A DNA stretch of 64,000 nt from Parietaria judaica (lineage: Eukaryota; Streptophyta; Magnoliopsida; Rosales; Urticaceae), in contig OX940865.1 in NCBI GenBank assembly GCA_954871525.1, positions 12,290,606-12,354,605 of the forward strand, in the 5' to 3' direction. Positions 23,574 through 36,373 of the stretch are shown piece after piece. Position numbers and translations under genes: made by a program. The first letter of the stretch is position 1. Every line of letters begins with the position of its first letter. Under the pieces are notes generated by a model, which was not told the origin of the DNA, searched no databases, and was given only the letters and a program-made list of their open reading frames with translations.

Positions 23574-26457
23574 GAAGTGGATATGGAAGAAAGCAGACAG
23601 TTATTATTGGCGCGACTTTGTCATAAAGCGCCTGCAAAAAGGCCAACGACACAGGGAGGTAGTTAATGAGATCGTTATTCATTAATTTCAGTCAATAATT
23701 ATGACACCATTGTCCTTTATTTACTACAGATGTACTCATTTCGCCCATTTCTTTCAAAAATTGCAAAATTGACCTATTTTAGTGTAAATTTGAATCTTTC
23801 AGCATCTTTTAACCGCATTTTTTTTAAATATATTAAAAAAGAATTTTTTAAGTGAATACTAATGATTAAATCTACACAAAAATCATAACAATTACTTCTA
23901 CTCTTTTTTTTTTTTCCTTCTAATAAAAGAGTCAAATCAATAACACAATCTCAAGTCATATGGTAAATACAGTACTTGGAAAATTTGAATCTCCAAGTAA
24001 AATGAAAAAGAGATTTGAAACTAGAATTTTTAGATTTGGATTCGGATTGAGCAAAAGAAAAATAAAACCCAAATGTTCTTCCAAAATCGGAATGAGAAAT
24101 TTGCGGTCCAGTTTTCCGGAATATATATCTATGTATATATTTACATGTGTTAATCTTAAGGATGAGCTAATTGTGTGTTTTTCTAGAAGGAATGGATCAT
24201 ATGTGCTTATTTTACAAAAAAGAAAAGAAGGGTTAATGATAGCAATAATAATTTGTGAGAGAAGGGCAGGCAAGTTAAAGGTATAATTTGAGCGAAAAGG
24301 CGAAAGAGAAACAAGTGGTTGGAGAAAAAAACAGGCAAGTGATTTGATTTGATTTGATTTGAGCAAGAGAGAACGAATGAAGTATCATTTTCGTGACAGA
24401 ACAGACAGCGGAGCAACTTCATTTTGTTGTGGATAGAAGCAAAGCGCCTCAACATTCAACTGCCGTAACCACTTTATTTATCTTTTTTATTTTTATTTTT
24501 ATTTTTTGAATGAGCCGAATAGATTAAAATCACGAGAGTTACAATGAATCGAAAATCCTACCAATTAAATTTTATGCATAAATAATTATACTTGCACAAG
24601 AGCACCCCGTCTCGCATAGACACGTCACGGCTGGCCGGCGGCGCGCGCTTGTGGTGGTGGAATATTTGTGTGAGTCATCTCTCATCCATAAAATATTATG
24701 ATGTAAAGGGCCCAAAGACCCCAAATATTTAGTATATATACATCACTAAACTCTTGTCATCTATCAATGTGGGACGCTATCTGAGGAATTACAACTAAAA
24801 TTTCACACTAACTTGGGTAACTAAATATATCATTTTAACTTATAACTTATAATTTCTAAATAATCTATTTGTAAAGAATAATTGTTATTTGTAAATAATA
24901 TTTTGTATCTTATAATTGTTATTTGTAAATAATAATTTTTTAACACTTACAAAATTTATGTTACGTTTTGTGTAAAATATGTATGAAAATATTTTTATAG
25001 GTTTTCCAACGATTAATCCATCGATAATCAATTAATCCATCAATAAGTTCAATACGTTTCGATAATGGCAAACAATAAATTTTATAAGTTTTCTATCGAT
25101 AAATCCATCAGTAAACGATTAATCCGTCGATAACGACAAACGATTTGTCGGCAAAAATGACATTCAAATCCTTGGTTACTCGGATTATAAGATATATATT
25201 TATAACATAAAAATAAATGACACTGTGAGTTATAATTATATTGTATCACACATTTTTTAGCGTATCGCATAGATTGAACTAAAGACCCTTCAAAAACTTA
25301 TTTAGTGGAATTATTATAAGGCTAAAATTTACTTTCATTTAAGTCTTAAAAAAATGATTTCAGATCATCGATCATTCTTTCACTCTCTCTGACAGTAAGA
25401 ATAGTTCTCACTGGGAATTTCTCATCGGCTTTCGATATCGACATTCACTGCCTCTCTCTTCTTGTCTTGTTAGTCGTTATTGCGAGTCGCTCAAGCCTGC
25501 TTTGTCAACGAGTCTCTCTCATTTGAGAACCTGAAAGTGCAAGTCATAGTGAAGAGTACGTACCTCGTACACAATGTATGTAGAACAACTTTAGAGTATG
25601 TTTGGTACGCACCTGCCACCTGCAAGAGGATTTTTTACTCATTTTTTTCTCAAGATTTTTCTTCCCTTTCAACCCTAAACGAGCATTGACAGTTCGAGTC
25701 TTCACCAAGCTGGCTTCTAACCTTGTCGAATTTAGACCTCGCCACCCAGCTGTTCGAACTCCTCGTCGTCCTCTACCGAGCGCCGACTTCTGACATTGCC
25801 ACTGCTCTCCACCATCCTCCATCAATCTCTGACTTTTGTAGCCACCCAAGCTCTGACTTCTGAACTTGCCCTCGTCCTCCACCATCTTCTACCAAGCTCT
25901 GACTTCTGAACTTGCCCTCGTCCTCCACCGAATGCAGCGCCAACTTCGTCACTAACGCCAAAACTGACCCCATCTGAGGCGCCAACAACAACGTCGATTT
26001 AGATACTTTCAATGTCTTGTGTTGTGTAGCGCTTTGTGCTTTTCGTTTTTAGCCATCTCTCTATCTTTCTTATTATTGGTATAGCTTTGTTTTTGAAAAA
26101 AAAAATGTTTTTAGTTTCAGATTTTGAAAGAAAAAGAAAACATTTTTTATATTTAAACGAACGTGAGTTCGGCGTTCGGTAAACTGTTTATAAAATAGTT
26201 ATTGCTAGTAACAAAAGTTGAACAAGGTTTGGTAAAATATATATATTTATTGTAAAAAGACTAAAAATGACTAAAAACTCAATATTTGCTTTTAGGAAAA
26301 ACCAAAGACTAGGAATCCTAACTTTTACGATTCATGTACAAAAATCTAAAATCGCTTTTGTGTTTTTGTAAAAACAATTTTACTTAAGACCTGAAAAACA
26401 ATTTAGTTTATTCTATAAACAAAAACATGTCTTTTTAATCTGAACCAAACGAAGCGT
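23574..26457. other. Intergenic region, mostly unrecognised
   Basis: Includes the DUF6821 promoter. AT-rich to 25350, then a more GC-rich stretch (25360-26030) with splice-like and coding-like composition but no domain, holding a 45-bp tandem repeat listed separately. 25000-25150 has repeated ATCGATAA/TTAATCC motifs. No gene supported. Confidence 0.4.
25777..25930. repeat. 45-bp tandem repeat, about 3.5 copies
   Basis: AAGCTCTGACTTCTGAACTT plus GCCCTCGTCCTCCACC occurs at 25848-25884 and 25893-25929, with two diverged copies before it. The open frames across it have no known domain. Confidence 0.7.
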
Positions 26458-27309
26458 TGTTGATGTACAAATTTGTCGTTATTTTAATACGAAATAAAGT
26501 ACTAAGTTGTGAATTAATTAAATTTACAATGATAAACAAAGGCCGTAAAGAATAAATCATTATTCATAAAGGCCCACTCGCGAAGCCTATCAGAACTCTC
26601 AGATAAATAAAGCCCAACGAATAAAAAGCTACTCGGGCCAAAAGCCCAAAAACTACCCGTCACCAGCCCAGGAGAAGAAGGGCAGAATCGTCATACTTCC
26701 AACCCGTCATTTCAATTTAAATCCAAGTTGGATACCAAGAGCATGAAGTCAAGTCTTCAACGGGCATAATTCAAACTCGACGAAGAGAACGCAGTCGTGG
26801 GACACGTGTCACAAGACGAGTCATTCAACCCGGTCAGCCCGGAAGGAAGACTACAAGGTTCCTGGAAATCCAACGGGAAGAATTGAAGCCTATAAATACC
26901 AAGTTCAACCTCAGATCGGCACACACAACCCTGAGAGAATACATCGAGAGCTTTTTGCCCGACATTATTGTCTTCTTTGAGATTTCTTTATATTTTGTTC
27001 ACACTTTCTCTTTCTTCTCCTGTTCTTGACGTGATCTGCTGCCTGTAGTTGTCCGTCCATGTATATTGTCGCAATAAACTGACAGAGGACGTAGCCAACT
27101 GCTGCCTTGGGACGAACCTCTACAAAAAAAAAAAAAAAAAAAAAAAACTCTCGTCTCATTTATATCGCTTATATTGATATATACATATATCGAGAGTGAA
27201 TCGAGAGTTTGCAACGTGAGAGATCCAATTCCATTAAACCACTGGGCCAACGAATATCATACGCTCACAAGTCACACTTGACTGTTTGAGGTGAGAAACT
27301 ACGTCAACA
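26458..27309. mobile_element. Complete solo LTR (852 bp) with 5-bp TSD
   Basis: Begins TGTTGATGTAC and ends CTACGTCAACA (inverted TGTTGA/TCAACA), flanked by identical AGCGT at 26453-26457 and 27310-27314. A TATA box (CCTATAAATACC) is near 26889, and a long A run at 27124-27146 is internal. Family is not certain (gypsy-like leader composition). Loss of internal sequence points to LTR-LTR recombination. Confidence 0.85.
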
Positions 27310-27314
27310 AGCGT

Positions 27315-28411
27315 TTAATTAATTAAAAAAGATAGTATTTTATTCGAAAAGATGACTGTCTTGATCAATGTTATAGGTCGGTTGGTTGATATAATGTTGG
27401 AAAGTAATTTTATTTGTGTGATGACTATGGAAAAATTTGAATATGAACGAATTGCAGTGGTTGCGAATAAAAAATTCTTGCCTATGTTCGATCTAATGTT
27501 TGTAAAAAATTATGGTATAATAATGGCATGAGTTTTATTTCTTCGTAGACGAAATTCTATATAATTTACACCATAATGTAGTATTACTGTAATTATATTT
27601 TTATTTTAATCATGTATGAAAGATTTGATTTTCTTTAAAAAAAAAACTGAAACATATACCAAACGGTTATTCAATTTTTTTATTATATATATTTTCATAA
27701 ATAAGAAACTGAAATTTGTACCAAAATTTGGAATTAACAACAAAAAATATTTTACTCTTAAATTATAAAATTCAAAATAAAAATCACAAACAATTTGAGT
27801 TGACTAACAAACAACACTAATACGAACTCTCATAAATTATGCTGAACTTTTAAAACTATGAGCTCTTAAAGGTAAAAGTCAAAGCCTACTAAAAAAATTT
27901 AAGGCCCATTGGCTAAGTCCGAACTCGTTAGATGAAGCTCGGAAGACAAGACCCAAGATACGAGGCTCGAAGACCGACGACCACCTTCAAAACGACCTTA
28001 AGGCACCCCCTACGACGATCTCGAAAAGTTCTTCACAACCCCATAAAGTTAGAGTGACCTTAGAGGGCCCGTTTGAATACATCCTTTACATACAAATATT
28101 CTCACTCACGTAATTCTCCATAAAATTAGCTGCAGAAAACAATTTTAAGGGGTAATTGCGACTTAAGTTTCTACTTCTACCATGATTATAAAACAGTCGG
28201 CATATTCTCGTACCTTTTTTTTTACGGATTAAGTTCTTAGTATTTGAATAAAATATATTTTCAAGCAATTTCATTCACATCACAAGATGATACTAATAAT
28301 TGTGAGTACCTAAAGATACGCTTTATTCAATATTAAGAATTTAATCCGTAGAAACAAACAACATAAGAACTTTTGCTGCCCGAATTTGAAAATATTGTGT
28401 AATTAATACAT
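27315..28411. other. Intergenic with an LTR relic
   Basis: 27870-28075 is a diverged match to 55395-55600 (AAAGTCAAAGCC, AAGGCCCATTGG, AAGTCCGA), so it is a fragment of the same LTR family. The remainder is AT-rich and includes the 3' flank of the DUF4228 gene. Confidence 0.5.
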
Positions 28412-28963
28412 CTAAAACAACCAATGAGGGACCTTCTTTTGATCAGCTTTGATCTTCTCTTCAATAGTGTCCAAGCTGGGCTTCCAACCCCCTCTCTTCC
28501 CGGAAAACTGCCTGCTCAGATACTCAATTTCCCCCAAATACCCCGCCAACGAAACCGGCTTCTCCTCTTCCTCCTCGCGGCACGCCGTCGCTCGGCCACG
28601 CTTCTTCCGCATCCTCATAACTGTCGGTGCCCCCGCAGCAGGGCGACACATCCGCACGAGAATCGGCACGAGCCCAGACACGGAGGCGCGCGCGTGCAGC
28701 CCCACGCGCCGCAGCTCCTCTGCCGACAGCGCGCAGCTAGGCTTGCCCCGCCGTAGAGGGACCATCGCGTACACCTTGCTCGGCTCCAGCCGCGCGTCCG
28801 CGGCCAGCGCCGCCGGCGGCCTCGCTGCGCTGAGCTCCACCACCGCCTGCTGCGGGTGCTCCATCATCAGCTCGGCGGCAGTCAGCGCTGTGTCGCTGCC
28901 AAATTCCCGGACCGACCCGTCTCGAAGAATCACTTTCCCTTTCGCGGAGACGGAGTTTCCCAT
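28412..28963 (-). CDS. DUF4228 (PADRE) domain protein
   Basis: Intronless gene of 183 residues, GC-rich against AT-rich flanks. It starts MGNSVSAKGKVILRDGSVRE, which fits both a possible N-myristoylation signal (MGNS) and the family start, where a short nucleic-acid-like strand pair precedes variable loops. Later signatures are VYAMVPLRRGKPS, ALSAEELRRVGL and the C-terminal patch GYLGEIEYLSRQFSGKRGGW with a final DTIEEK and VPHWLF. The family is plant-specific and often stress- or pathogen-responsive; molecular function is unknown. The basic stretch MRMRKKRGRA lies before an acidic EEEEE run. The ATG is the only plausible start. Domain call confident; precise role not assigned. Confidence 0.88.
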   Translation of the reverse strand: MGNSVSAKGKVILRDGSVREFGSDTALTAAELMMEHPQQAVVELSAARPPAALAADARLEPSKVYAMVPLRRGKPSCALSAEELRRVGLHARASVSGLVPILVRMCRPAAGAPTVMRMRKKRGRATACREEEEEKPVSLAGYLGEIEYLSRQFSGKRGGWKPSLDTIEEKIKADQKKVPHWLF

Positions 28964-30104
28964 GATCTTTTGAGAGTACGTTGGGGTTTCACAAGTGAGA
29001 ATGGAACATCAAAACATCAAACATGCATGTTATATTATGAAGTGCGTGTTCGTTAAACTGCTTTGTCGTTGACTTGGTTCGGGTGAGAATCAACTAATTT
29101 TTGATGGGGTCGTTGGGCGTTGACCGGCTCTTTAGTAACATCATTTGCATAGTGACCCCATTAAAATAATATCATGTCGTTTTGGTCATGGGAAACGCTG
29201 ATTGTATAAAATTGATCCATAGGTTATGCATGTTGAACAAACTTTTGGTATTTTTTATATCGTCAAAGAACCGTTCAACCACAACTAGTCGAAGCAAAAA
29301 TTATTTTTATTTTAGAACAATTGGCACATGGCGTAGTGCGTCTTGAATTTTTCGCCCTTTCAATAGTTTTTGGCAAAAATACCTCTTTGACTCCCAAAAA
29401 ATAATACATTACCACTTAAGCGTTAAAATATAACAAAAAATGTCGCACTTGCTCAAAATTAACATAACTTATTTTATGATATTTTTGTCAATTTATCTTT
29501 TTCTTTCTTATTTTTTTGGACTTTAATCGCAACTTTATTTTGGAATTATATTTTTTTAATTGGAGAGTTTATTTAAAAAAAAAAAAGTATGGCGATTGAT
29601 TGAGCCTAAGGGCTTAAGACCTCGGGGTACTTGTTCACACTTCAGAGTTCAGACTTAGGACTTAAGAAGAGTACTCAACTATTTGAGTAATTTTTTTTTA
29701 TCGACTCTATAATTTTTTATTGCTTCATAATTACCTTATAATTTAATTTATTGACCTTAATTCCTAATTAATATTTAAAAAAAATATATACTCAAGTTTT
29801 TTTTTTTTTACTAAGATCATCTCCAACAGATCACGATCTGTTAGTTAGTGAATAGTGATTTCTCTCCAACCAAATTTTATTTTTCACTCTGTTTCATCTC
29901 TTGTTGTTTCTTATTTATACATATACTCCTATATTTTTATTTATTTATTACTAATTAGATAACTTAGAAGAATCATCTAATTATGATAATGAGTAAAGTA
30001 TTACTCTATAAATTAATTATAAATATAAATAATATGAATTAAATTTTATAAAATTACAGCAAAAAAATTTATTTTTACTCTAAATAAATTAATTTTATAA
30101 AATA
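28964..30104. other. Intergenic, promoter side of the DUF4228 gene
   Basis: AT-rich with several homopolymer runs. Around 29816-29860 the phrase GATCATCTCCAACAGATC appears, common at plant MITE ends, but no partner end was found. Confidence 0.4.
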
Positions 30105-30463
30105 TATTTTTTATTTTTTTCTTAACCATTACTTCTTCTTTTTTTGTCGATTTGTTTACTTTTTTTTTTACACCGAGCTTAGGTTGATTTCTTTAGATCT
30201 ATCTTAGGTTGACTTTTTTACACCGGGCTTGAGTTGGCTTTTTGGGCCCGGGTTCCGTTGGCCTTTTTACACCGGGCTTAAGCTCTTGCCATCATCTCTC
30301 CCCGATGAACCTTCAACGTCGTCTTCAGACTTCAGACTTTGACCATCGTCTCTCCTGGAGGAGCCTTTGGCGATGTCTTCGGATTTTTGAATTTTGGTCA
30401 CCATATTTTTTCTTTTCTTTTCAAATTTGGCTTTTCACGTCATCTCTGTAAAAAATAAGTCCC

Positions 30464-30507
<44 letters not shown>

Positions 30508-30860
30508 CACACACACATGAAAGACCAAATCGGAAAAGAAAAGAAAAAGACGGGGACCAAAATCTGAAAATTCGAAGACGACACCGAAGGCTCATCAGGG
30601 AGAGACGATGGCCCAAGTCCGAAGCTCGAATATGACGCTGAAGGTTCATCGGGGAGAGACGACGGCCAGGTTTTGAGCCGGCTGGCGTAAAAAAGTCAAC
30701 CAAACAAAAAGCTAACCCGAGCCCGGTGTAAAAAAAAATAACCCAAAAACTGATCTAAAGAAGTCAACCCGAGTCCGGCGTAACAAGGCAACCCAAAACT
30801 GATATAAAAAGAGTAATGACTAAGAAAAAAAAATGCTTAAGAAAGAAAGAAAAAAAATAC
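30105..30860. repeat. Large inverted repeat, two ~330-bp arms around an AT core
   Basis: The left arm (30120-30440) and right arm (30520-30850) are diverged complements. CATCTCTCCCCGATGAACCTTC at 30290-30313 pairs with the GAAGGTTCATCGGGGAGAGA region at 30641-30660, and TTACACCGGGCTT occurs in both senses. The spacer is a (TA)n run. It looks like a foldback element or a gene-fragment hairpin; no TSD seen. Confidence 0.75.
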
Positions 30861-31740
30861 CACATGACTTTGTTGCCAAATCTACATGGCAGTGACGTGG
30901 CAGCAAATGTGACAAAATTTAACAGTAAAAATTGAAATTTAACAAAGAGAACATTAGCCGCTAATATAATAAATTTTGGGTACATTAGCCACCAAAATAG
31001 CTTGGGTACATAATTCAAATTTTTTAAAATTATTAGATACTTTACTCACCAGTTTACCCTTTTTTTTTTAAGAAAATTAAGAGGCTTGTTATTTATACTC
31101 AAAATTCATAAGGCCGGAGTAGACTAGTATGAGGACACCCAATTAGTATTGTTTTTAATTAATGCAAGTGATTGGTAATCGCCATTTAGAGGTGACTTTT
31201 ATTGTTCTGTGTTTGAATATTTAGCGTGCCCATTTTCTATATATATATATATATATATATATATGACTTTTTTTAAGGAAATTATTTAATTAACTTTGAT
31301 AGTGAATATTTTGCTATCATTAATCATCCATATTGTATGTAAAGTATAAACTATGATTTATCATCATGTCTCCGAAACACCCAAAACCTTATTTGGAAAG
31401 TCAAAGTGTTGGTCAATTCAGTGTTCATCGTATGAACTTTTTCATTTCGCATTTTTTCAAATTATAATACTTTTTGTTTTAACATAAATGTTTTTTCACT
31501 TTTCCAAACCAAAAAATAATCTTCTTCCATATTTTCATGTTTCTAATTTTGATCAAAACCAAAGAAAAACATATAAAAAAGCTAAACGGACTCGGAATTG
31601 CCAATGGCGAAGCAATTGGAGGCGGTTACATTTGCTACAGCTGCAGGAGTGTGATGCCAAACGCCTGTCGCGATGGCGGTCACAGTTGCCGGTACTGAGA
31701 TATATACATCAGTTAGGGAGCTTGAATTGTTGGTTTAACT
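30861..31740. other. Intergenic with a partial MITE arm
   Basis: 30905-31068 resembles the right arm of the 31.7-32.9 kb element (TTTGGGTACATTAGCCACC, ACCAGTTTACCC). The rest is AT-rich, with a TA run at 31238-31264 and no recognisable gene. Confidence 0.4.
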
Positions 31741-32935
31741 TTGCGATAATGTTTTATTTTTTTTAATTATATACCTAAATTTTTTTTGGTGGCTATAATA
31801 CCCAAAGTTTATTTTATTAACGCCAAACGTACCCATCATTAAATCTCCGTTATTTCGCCCGCGTGGCATATATTATAAGGGTAAACTGCGGTTAAAATAC
31901 CCAATGTTTTATTTTTTCTAATTATGTTCCCAAAGTTTTTTTTAGTGGCTCTAATACCTAAAGTTTATTCTGTTAACGTCAAACATACCCACCGTTAAAT
32001 TTCCGTTATTTCGCATGCGTGTCATTTTTTTTACATGGCCCACACTTTCTCTCCCACTGAGACGCAAAATTAAAAGCGTACAGGGGTTTCAATCACACGC
32101 CCTCCTTGAACCCGCAGACACACTGAACCACCCGTCCACCTTCATCTCTTGCTATGGAAATCGACATTTAAATTTTTTATAAAGCAAGCGTACATATATT
32201 GTAACATGCAAAAATGTTACATTTAACATTTAGTTAGACTTAAAAATTATGACATATTAAAGTGTCATAAAATTTATTAAATATAAATTATTCATATTAA
32301 AGTGAATGAAGTAATAATATATTTTTAAATAATATAATATATGTAACATCTATAAATTATATAATTTATAATTTCTAACATATAAAATTCAGTTATAACT
32401 ATATAATAAAACATGTAAAAAAATATAATAAAATAACATTACATGTAAATTATTCATAATTAATAGATTGAAATAAAATTATTAAATATAAAATAACATT
32501 ATGCTAGATATATTATATATTACATTTATAAATTACATAATCTATAAAATGTTTATATAAATATTATTTTATAAATATTTATAACGATATTATAAATTGT
32601 CTATTAAACCCTAAACCTCATTAAAAAAAAAATATGCAACGCGGGCGAAATAGCGGAAATTTAACTGTAAGTACGTTTTGCGTTAACAGAATAAACTTTG
32701 GGTATAGCCACCAAATTTTTTTTGGGTACATAATTTAAAAAAAATGAAACATTGGGTATTTTAGCCGCAGTTTACCCTTATAATGTGCCTCATTCTCAAA
32801 ATAACGGAGATTTAACGGTGGATACGTTTAGTGTTAACGGAATAAACTTTGGGTATTATAGCCCCCAAAAAAAACTTTGGGTAGATAATTAAAAAAAATG
32901 AAACATTAGGTATTTTAGCCGCAGTTTACCCTTTT
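31741..32935. mobile_element. Nested Mutator-type MITE doublet, locus 1
   Basis: An outer copy (left arm about 31741-31880, right arm 32790-32935) contains an inner copy (about 31881-32778) bounded by GGGTAAACTGCGG and CCGCAGTTTACCC. The arms carry ACCCAAAGTTTATT and CCGTTAAAT motifs and their complements. The outer left terminus is eroded. The same nesting site recurs at 53.2-54.2 kb. Confidence 0.75.
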
Positions 32936-33389
32936 TTTATAGTCTCTAATTTAGTTTTTATTTTCAATATTTATGAATTAGAGTGTATTTTTATGGCAAA
33001 GTGAGATTAGAGGATATAAAATCTAACATTGCCTATTTTTAATTATACCATTTACGAATTGCGGTTTACCATAAGCTCGGCCTAATAATTTAATGAATTT
33101 GATGTAGATCGATGGATGAAGAACGAGATCTTTCTGGGTTTGCAAGCATAAACTTGAATTTTTCTATTAATCATTAACTAACGAATTACAACCAATGCAA
33201 TCCATATAGAGGGTTCAAAAACGATAAAGAAACGTAAACGATCTTACGCAAGAAATGCCAAAAATCTCGAAACCAAGTAAACAAGAAATGGAAATGCAGT
33301 AATAGAAAATAAAGAGGGAATAACAAAAATTAAAGAGCTGAAAATCGCAATTAAAGGTGGAAAATCGCATGAAGATTGGTCGTGATCTC

Positions 33390-34120
33390 GACTATTTATT
33401 TTCTTATTTTCTCCGCATCATTCTCGCGTGGTTGAGAAAATTCGTCCTCGAATTTATGTAGGCAAGTTGTCGACAATGAAATTGGGTGGCTCACCAAGGT
33501 TGATCGTCAGTCGTCACGGGTGGCTTGTCAAGTCGCTTTTGCGCAAATTCTCGTTGTGGCTTATCGGGTGTCACGTTCAAATGTGCTTGAACAATTTCTT
33601 GAGTAACTCCTTTGGGACAAAGACAAAAATGACTTCAGGTCCTTTGACCTTTTTCTCGAACCGAGCCCATAAATTTTGCTTCTGGAAAGTGTTGCTCGGA
33701 CTCCATAAACTTCTTGCTTCTTTGTTTCGGTTTAACACAACTCTTGAAAAATACGAATTATAGTCGTGCCATTCTCGAATCGCTTCTCGTCATCTTTGGC
33801 ATCCTCATGCCCAACCTCATCACATTCGGCCTCATCACTTTCCGCGCATCATACACGACCTCGTCGTATGCGGTCTCTGCGGATACCTCGTTGCCGTACA
33901 TGACCTCGTCGTAGACGGTTTTGGCGTATTCCGCCCCGTCATATACGGGCTCATCATATATAACTTCGTTGTACTCCTTCTACACGGGCTCATGAGCAAC
34001 ATTTTCTACACGGGCTTCATGAAGCAACTTTTTTCTACGGGCTGGTGAGATCATGTCTTTTTATACAACGAGATGGACTTTCAAAGTGACACATTGGGAT
34101 GTTTGATTGAAGAATCTTGT
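33390..34120 (-). pseudogene. Degraded Ty3/gypsy polyprotein relic
   Basis: The minus strand shows acidic tyrosine repeats (YDEPVYDGAEY, TVYDEVMYG, TAYDEVVYD) at about 33820-33960, a style seen in the gag-pol linker of plant gypsy elements. Near 33440 it has INSRTNF followed by ARMMR, similar to the usual gypsy polyprotein end. Several stops and no RT motif. Identification is tentative. Confidence 0.35.
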
Positions 34121-35417
34121 TGGAAAGGTCGGATCGCAAGAAAAGCCGTATCATATGTAAATGGCATAGTAGTGAATTACAACATATCCTCGTGTTTCAT
34201 TCTCTTCGGCTTTTTTTCTTAATTGGGACATGTGTATGCCGTTGAACAAATTAATTTTGGGCTCGTGGATCCGAATTAATGAAATTTAAATAATTAATCC
34301 AATATGTCAAATAATTATTGATTACTTAATAACTTGAAAGATATCATAAGATTCGATTATGTATCAATCATATCATATAATTTTATGTATACCATTATTC
34401 TTACTCGAACAAGCGGCTATTCGGTGCGGTAGTTGACAAATAATAGACCGAATATCGCATTTCGAAATATCTATAATCAAGACCGAATGCCTTATTTTTT
34501 AGAAGAAAACCGTAGTACCGTATAATCGGTATTCGGTTGCGATTGCGGTAATATCAGTTTTTTATGCCACATTTACCGCTTCTAAGATCTACTATATTTA
34601 ACTATTATACAAAAAAAAATAATGAAGTCTAAAAAGTACGTAAATAAGGTTAATTAGTTCTTACAAGTCTCCTACAACATTGAAGCAAGAATTAATAACC
34701 CAAAATAAACTAAGAAAAGTAAGTCTAAGTCCTTACTATCCATAACTTCACCATAAACAAGTATTGTCAGAAAAGAATCGGACAAACGAATGACATAAAT
34801 AATATTTTTGACATCGTGATAAAGCGGTATAAACGAATAAAACGGTTTTCTTTCGATATATTCAATTTTAACCGCTTTAATTCAGTTTGCGGTCTAATCG
34901 GTGTAGGTTTAATCGATATTCGATAAAACTCTATTAACAATTTCTATTGTTCACCCCTAATTACGAGTGTAATACAGCTTGTCCTTTCAAATAACGGGAC
35001 GAAGTCTTACACTCACGAAAAGGCCTTAAGCCATCGTCCAAAAAAATTGTGATTATGGGTTTTGATCTAACAAATTATGAACAATTAAAACAAGCAAACA
35101 CTAAACATTAAATTTAACTTCTGAAGGTTGATAAAATGCCTTTATTAATTCTCGTTATAAATGCTTTAAAATAAGAAGTCAGAATGTAAGATTTTGATAT
35201 ATTTTTTCCTTAGATAATTTAGTCTTCTTCAACGAAAATCTCATTTTCACCTGACACAAGCATAGTCTCCTCACCTTATTCTCGCTCGAGGAAGAAAAAA
35301 CCGTTAGACCCCAAAATCCCGAACAAATTTCGCCATTACTTCCTTCATTTTATCAGAACTATACGAAATCCAATACCGAGGGGCGAGGGTAGACCTCGCA
35401 AAACCTCATAAAAAATA
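34121..35417. other. Intergenic with possible eroded hAT-type element
   Basis: 34430-34965 has repeated GCGGTAT/ATTCGGT motifs and ends TTCACCCCTAATT, resembling the right end of the hAT-type elements listed below; the left end is not recognisable. Otherwise nothing seen. Confidence 0.3.
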
Positions 35418-35887
35418 GGGGTAATGTTGGTAAAAGTAGCTAACTTGTTGTGTTTGTTTCATTTATATGGCCAATGCGATTTAATCCTGGCAATAGTATT
35501 TAAAGTTTGCTAAATCATCTCAATTGTAAATTTTCATCCACTTAATAGTATTTAAAGTTTGCTCGAGAAATGTGAGAATAAAGAGGGACAAGGGAGTGGG
35601 TCCTACGCATTAAAGAAAAAAAAATATATTAAGTAATAAATTAAGATATTTTAATTAAAAAAAAGAGAAAAAAATAATTAAAAATAACGTGGTTGTCCAC
35701 TTGGAACCCCACGTGGCAGTTAACGCAGCCACGTCACCATTTGACTAACAGAGTTAAAGTTAAGTGGATGAAAATTTGTGATTGAAACGATTTAGCAAAC
35801 TTTGAATACTATTGCCAGGATTAAATCGCATTGGCCATATAAATGATACAAACACAACAAGTTGGCTACTTTTGCCAATATTACCCC
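35418..35887. mobile_element. MITE with ~125-bp terminal inverted repeats
   Basis: The left arm begins GGGGTAATGTTGG; the right arm ends CCAATATTACCCC. The arms share ATATGGCCAATGCGATTTAA and TTTTCATCCACTT as complements at about 90% identity by eye. No matching 9-bp or other TSD was found. Confidence 0.75.
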
Positions 35888-36373
35888 ATTTAGAAATTGT
35901 AAGAAATGGCCATTATGTGTCAAAGGTTTAAGAAAAATACTCATGCGTGAGAGTAAAAAATACACACAGTGCGCATTTTTCTTAAACTTTTGATACAAAA
36001 TGGACAATTTTTTAAAATATTAGTCTTGACAAATTTATTTAAATAACAAAATATTTAAATGTTATTATTTTATGTAATACTTTTAACATTTTTAAATATT
36101 AGCACACTCAATTTTTTTTTTTAAGACTGTAACATTAAACCATGAAACAATTATGGTCTTGATCCCATGCTCACATTATTGATGACTAAAAGAATGGATT
36201 TTTCTTATAAAGAGATAGCATATGCTCTCTTTACATTTAGAAAGAAAAAAAAAGTCTGGTTGATATATGAACAAGAAAGGATGAAAATGTAAATAAATAA
36301 ATAAATAAATAAACCCTTTTAGGTACCAAAAATGAATAATTACAGTCATACATCGAGTAAAGTATATTTTTTC
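35888..36373. other. Intergenic, nothing recognised
   Basis: AT-rich, with an AAAT microsatellite at about 36291-36312. No gene. Confidence 0.4.

Noticed and set aside
22833..23626. Plus-strand open frames of 136-172 codons over the DUF6821 exon
   Set aside because: Serine/arginine-rich antisense readings of a GC-rich exon, no homology.
25360..26030. Possible gene in a GC-richer patch with several open frames
   Set aside because: The frames come mostly from a 45-bp tandem repeat, start codons lack context and no domain could be recognised.
27124..27146. Poly-A run as a retrogene or SINE tail
   Set aside because: It lies inside a solo LTR with perfect borders, so it is explained as an internal homopolymer.
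28424..29056. Plus-strand open frames over the DUF4228 gene
   Set aside because: Antisense shadows of a GC-rich exon.
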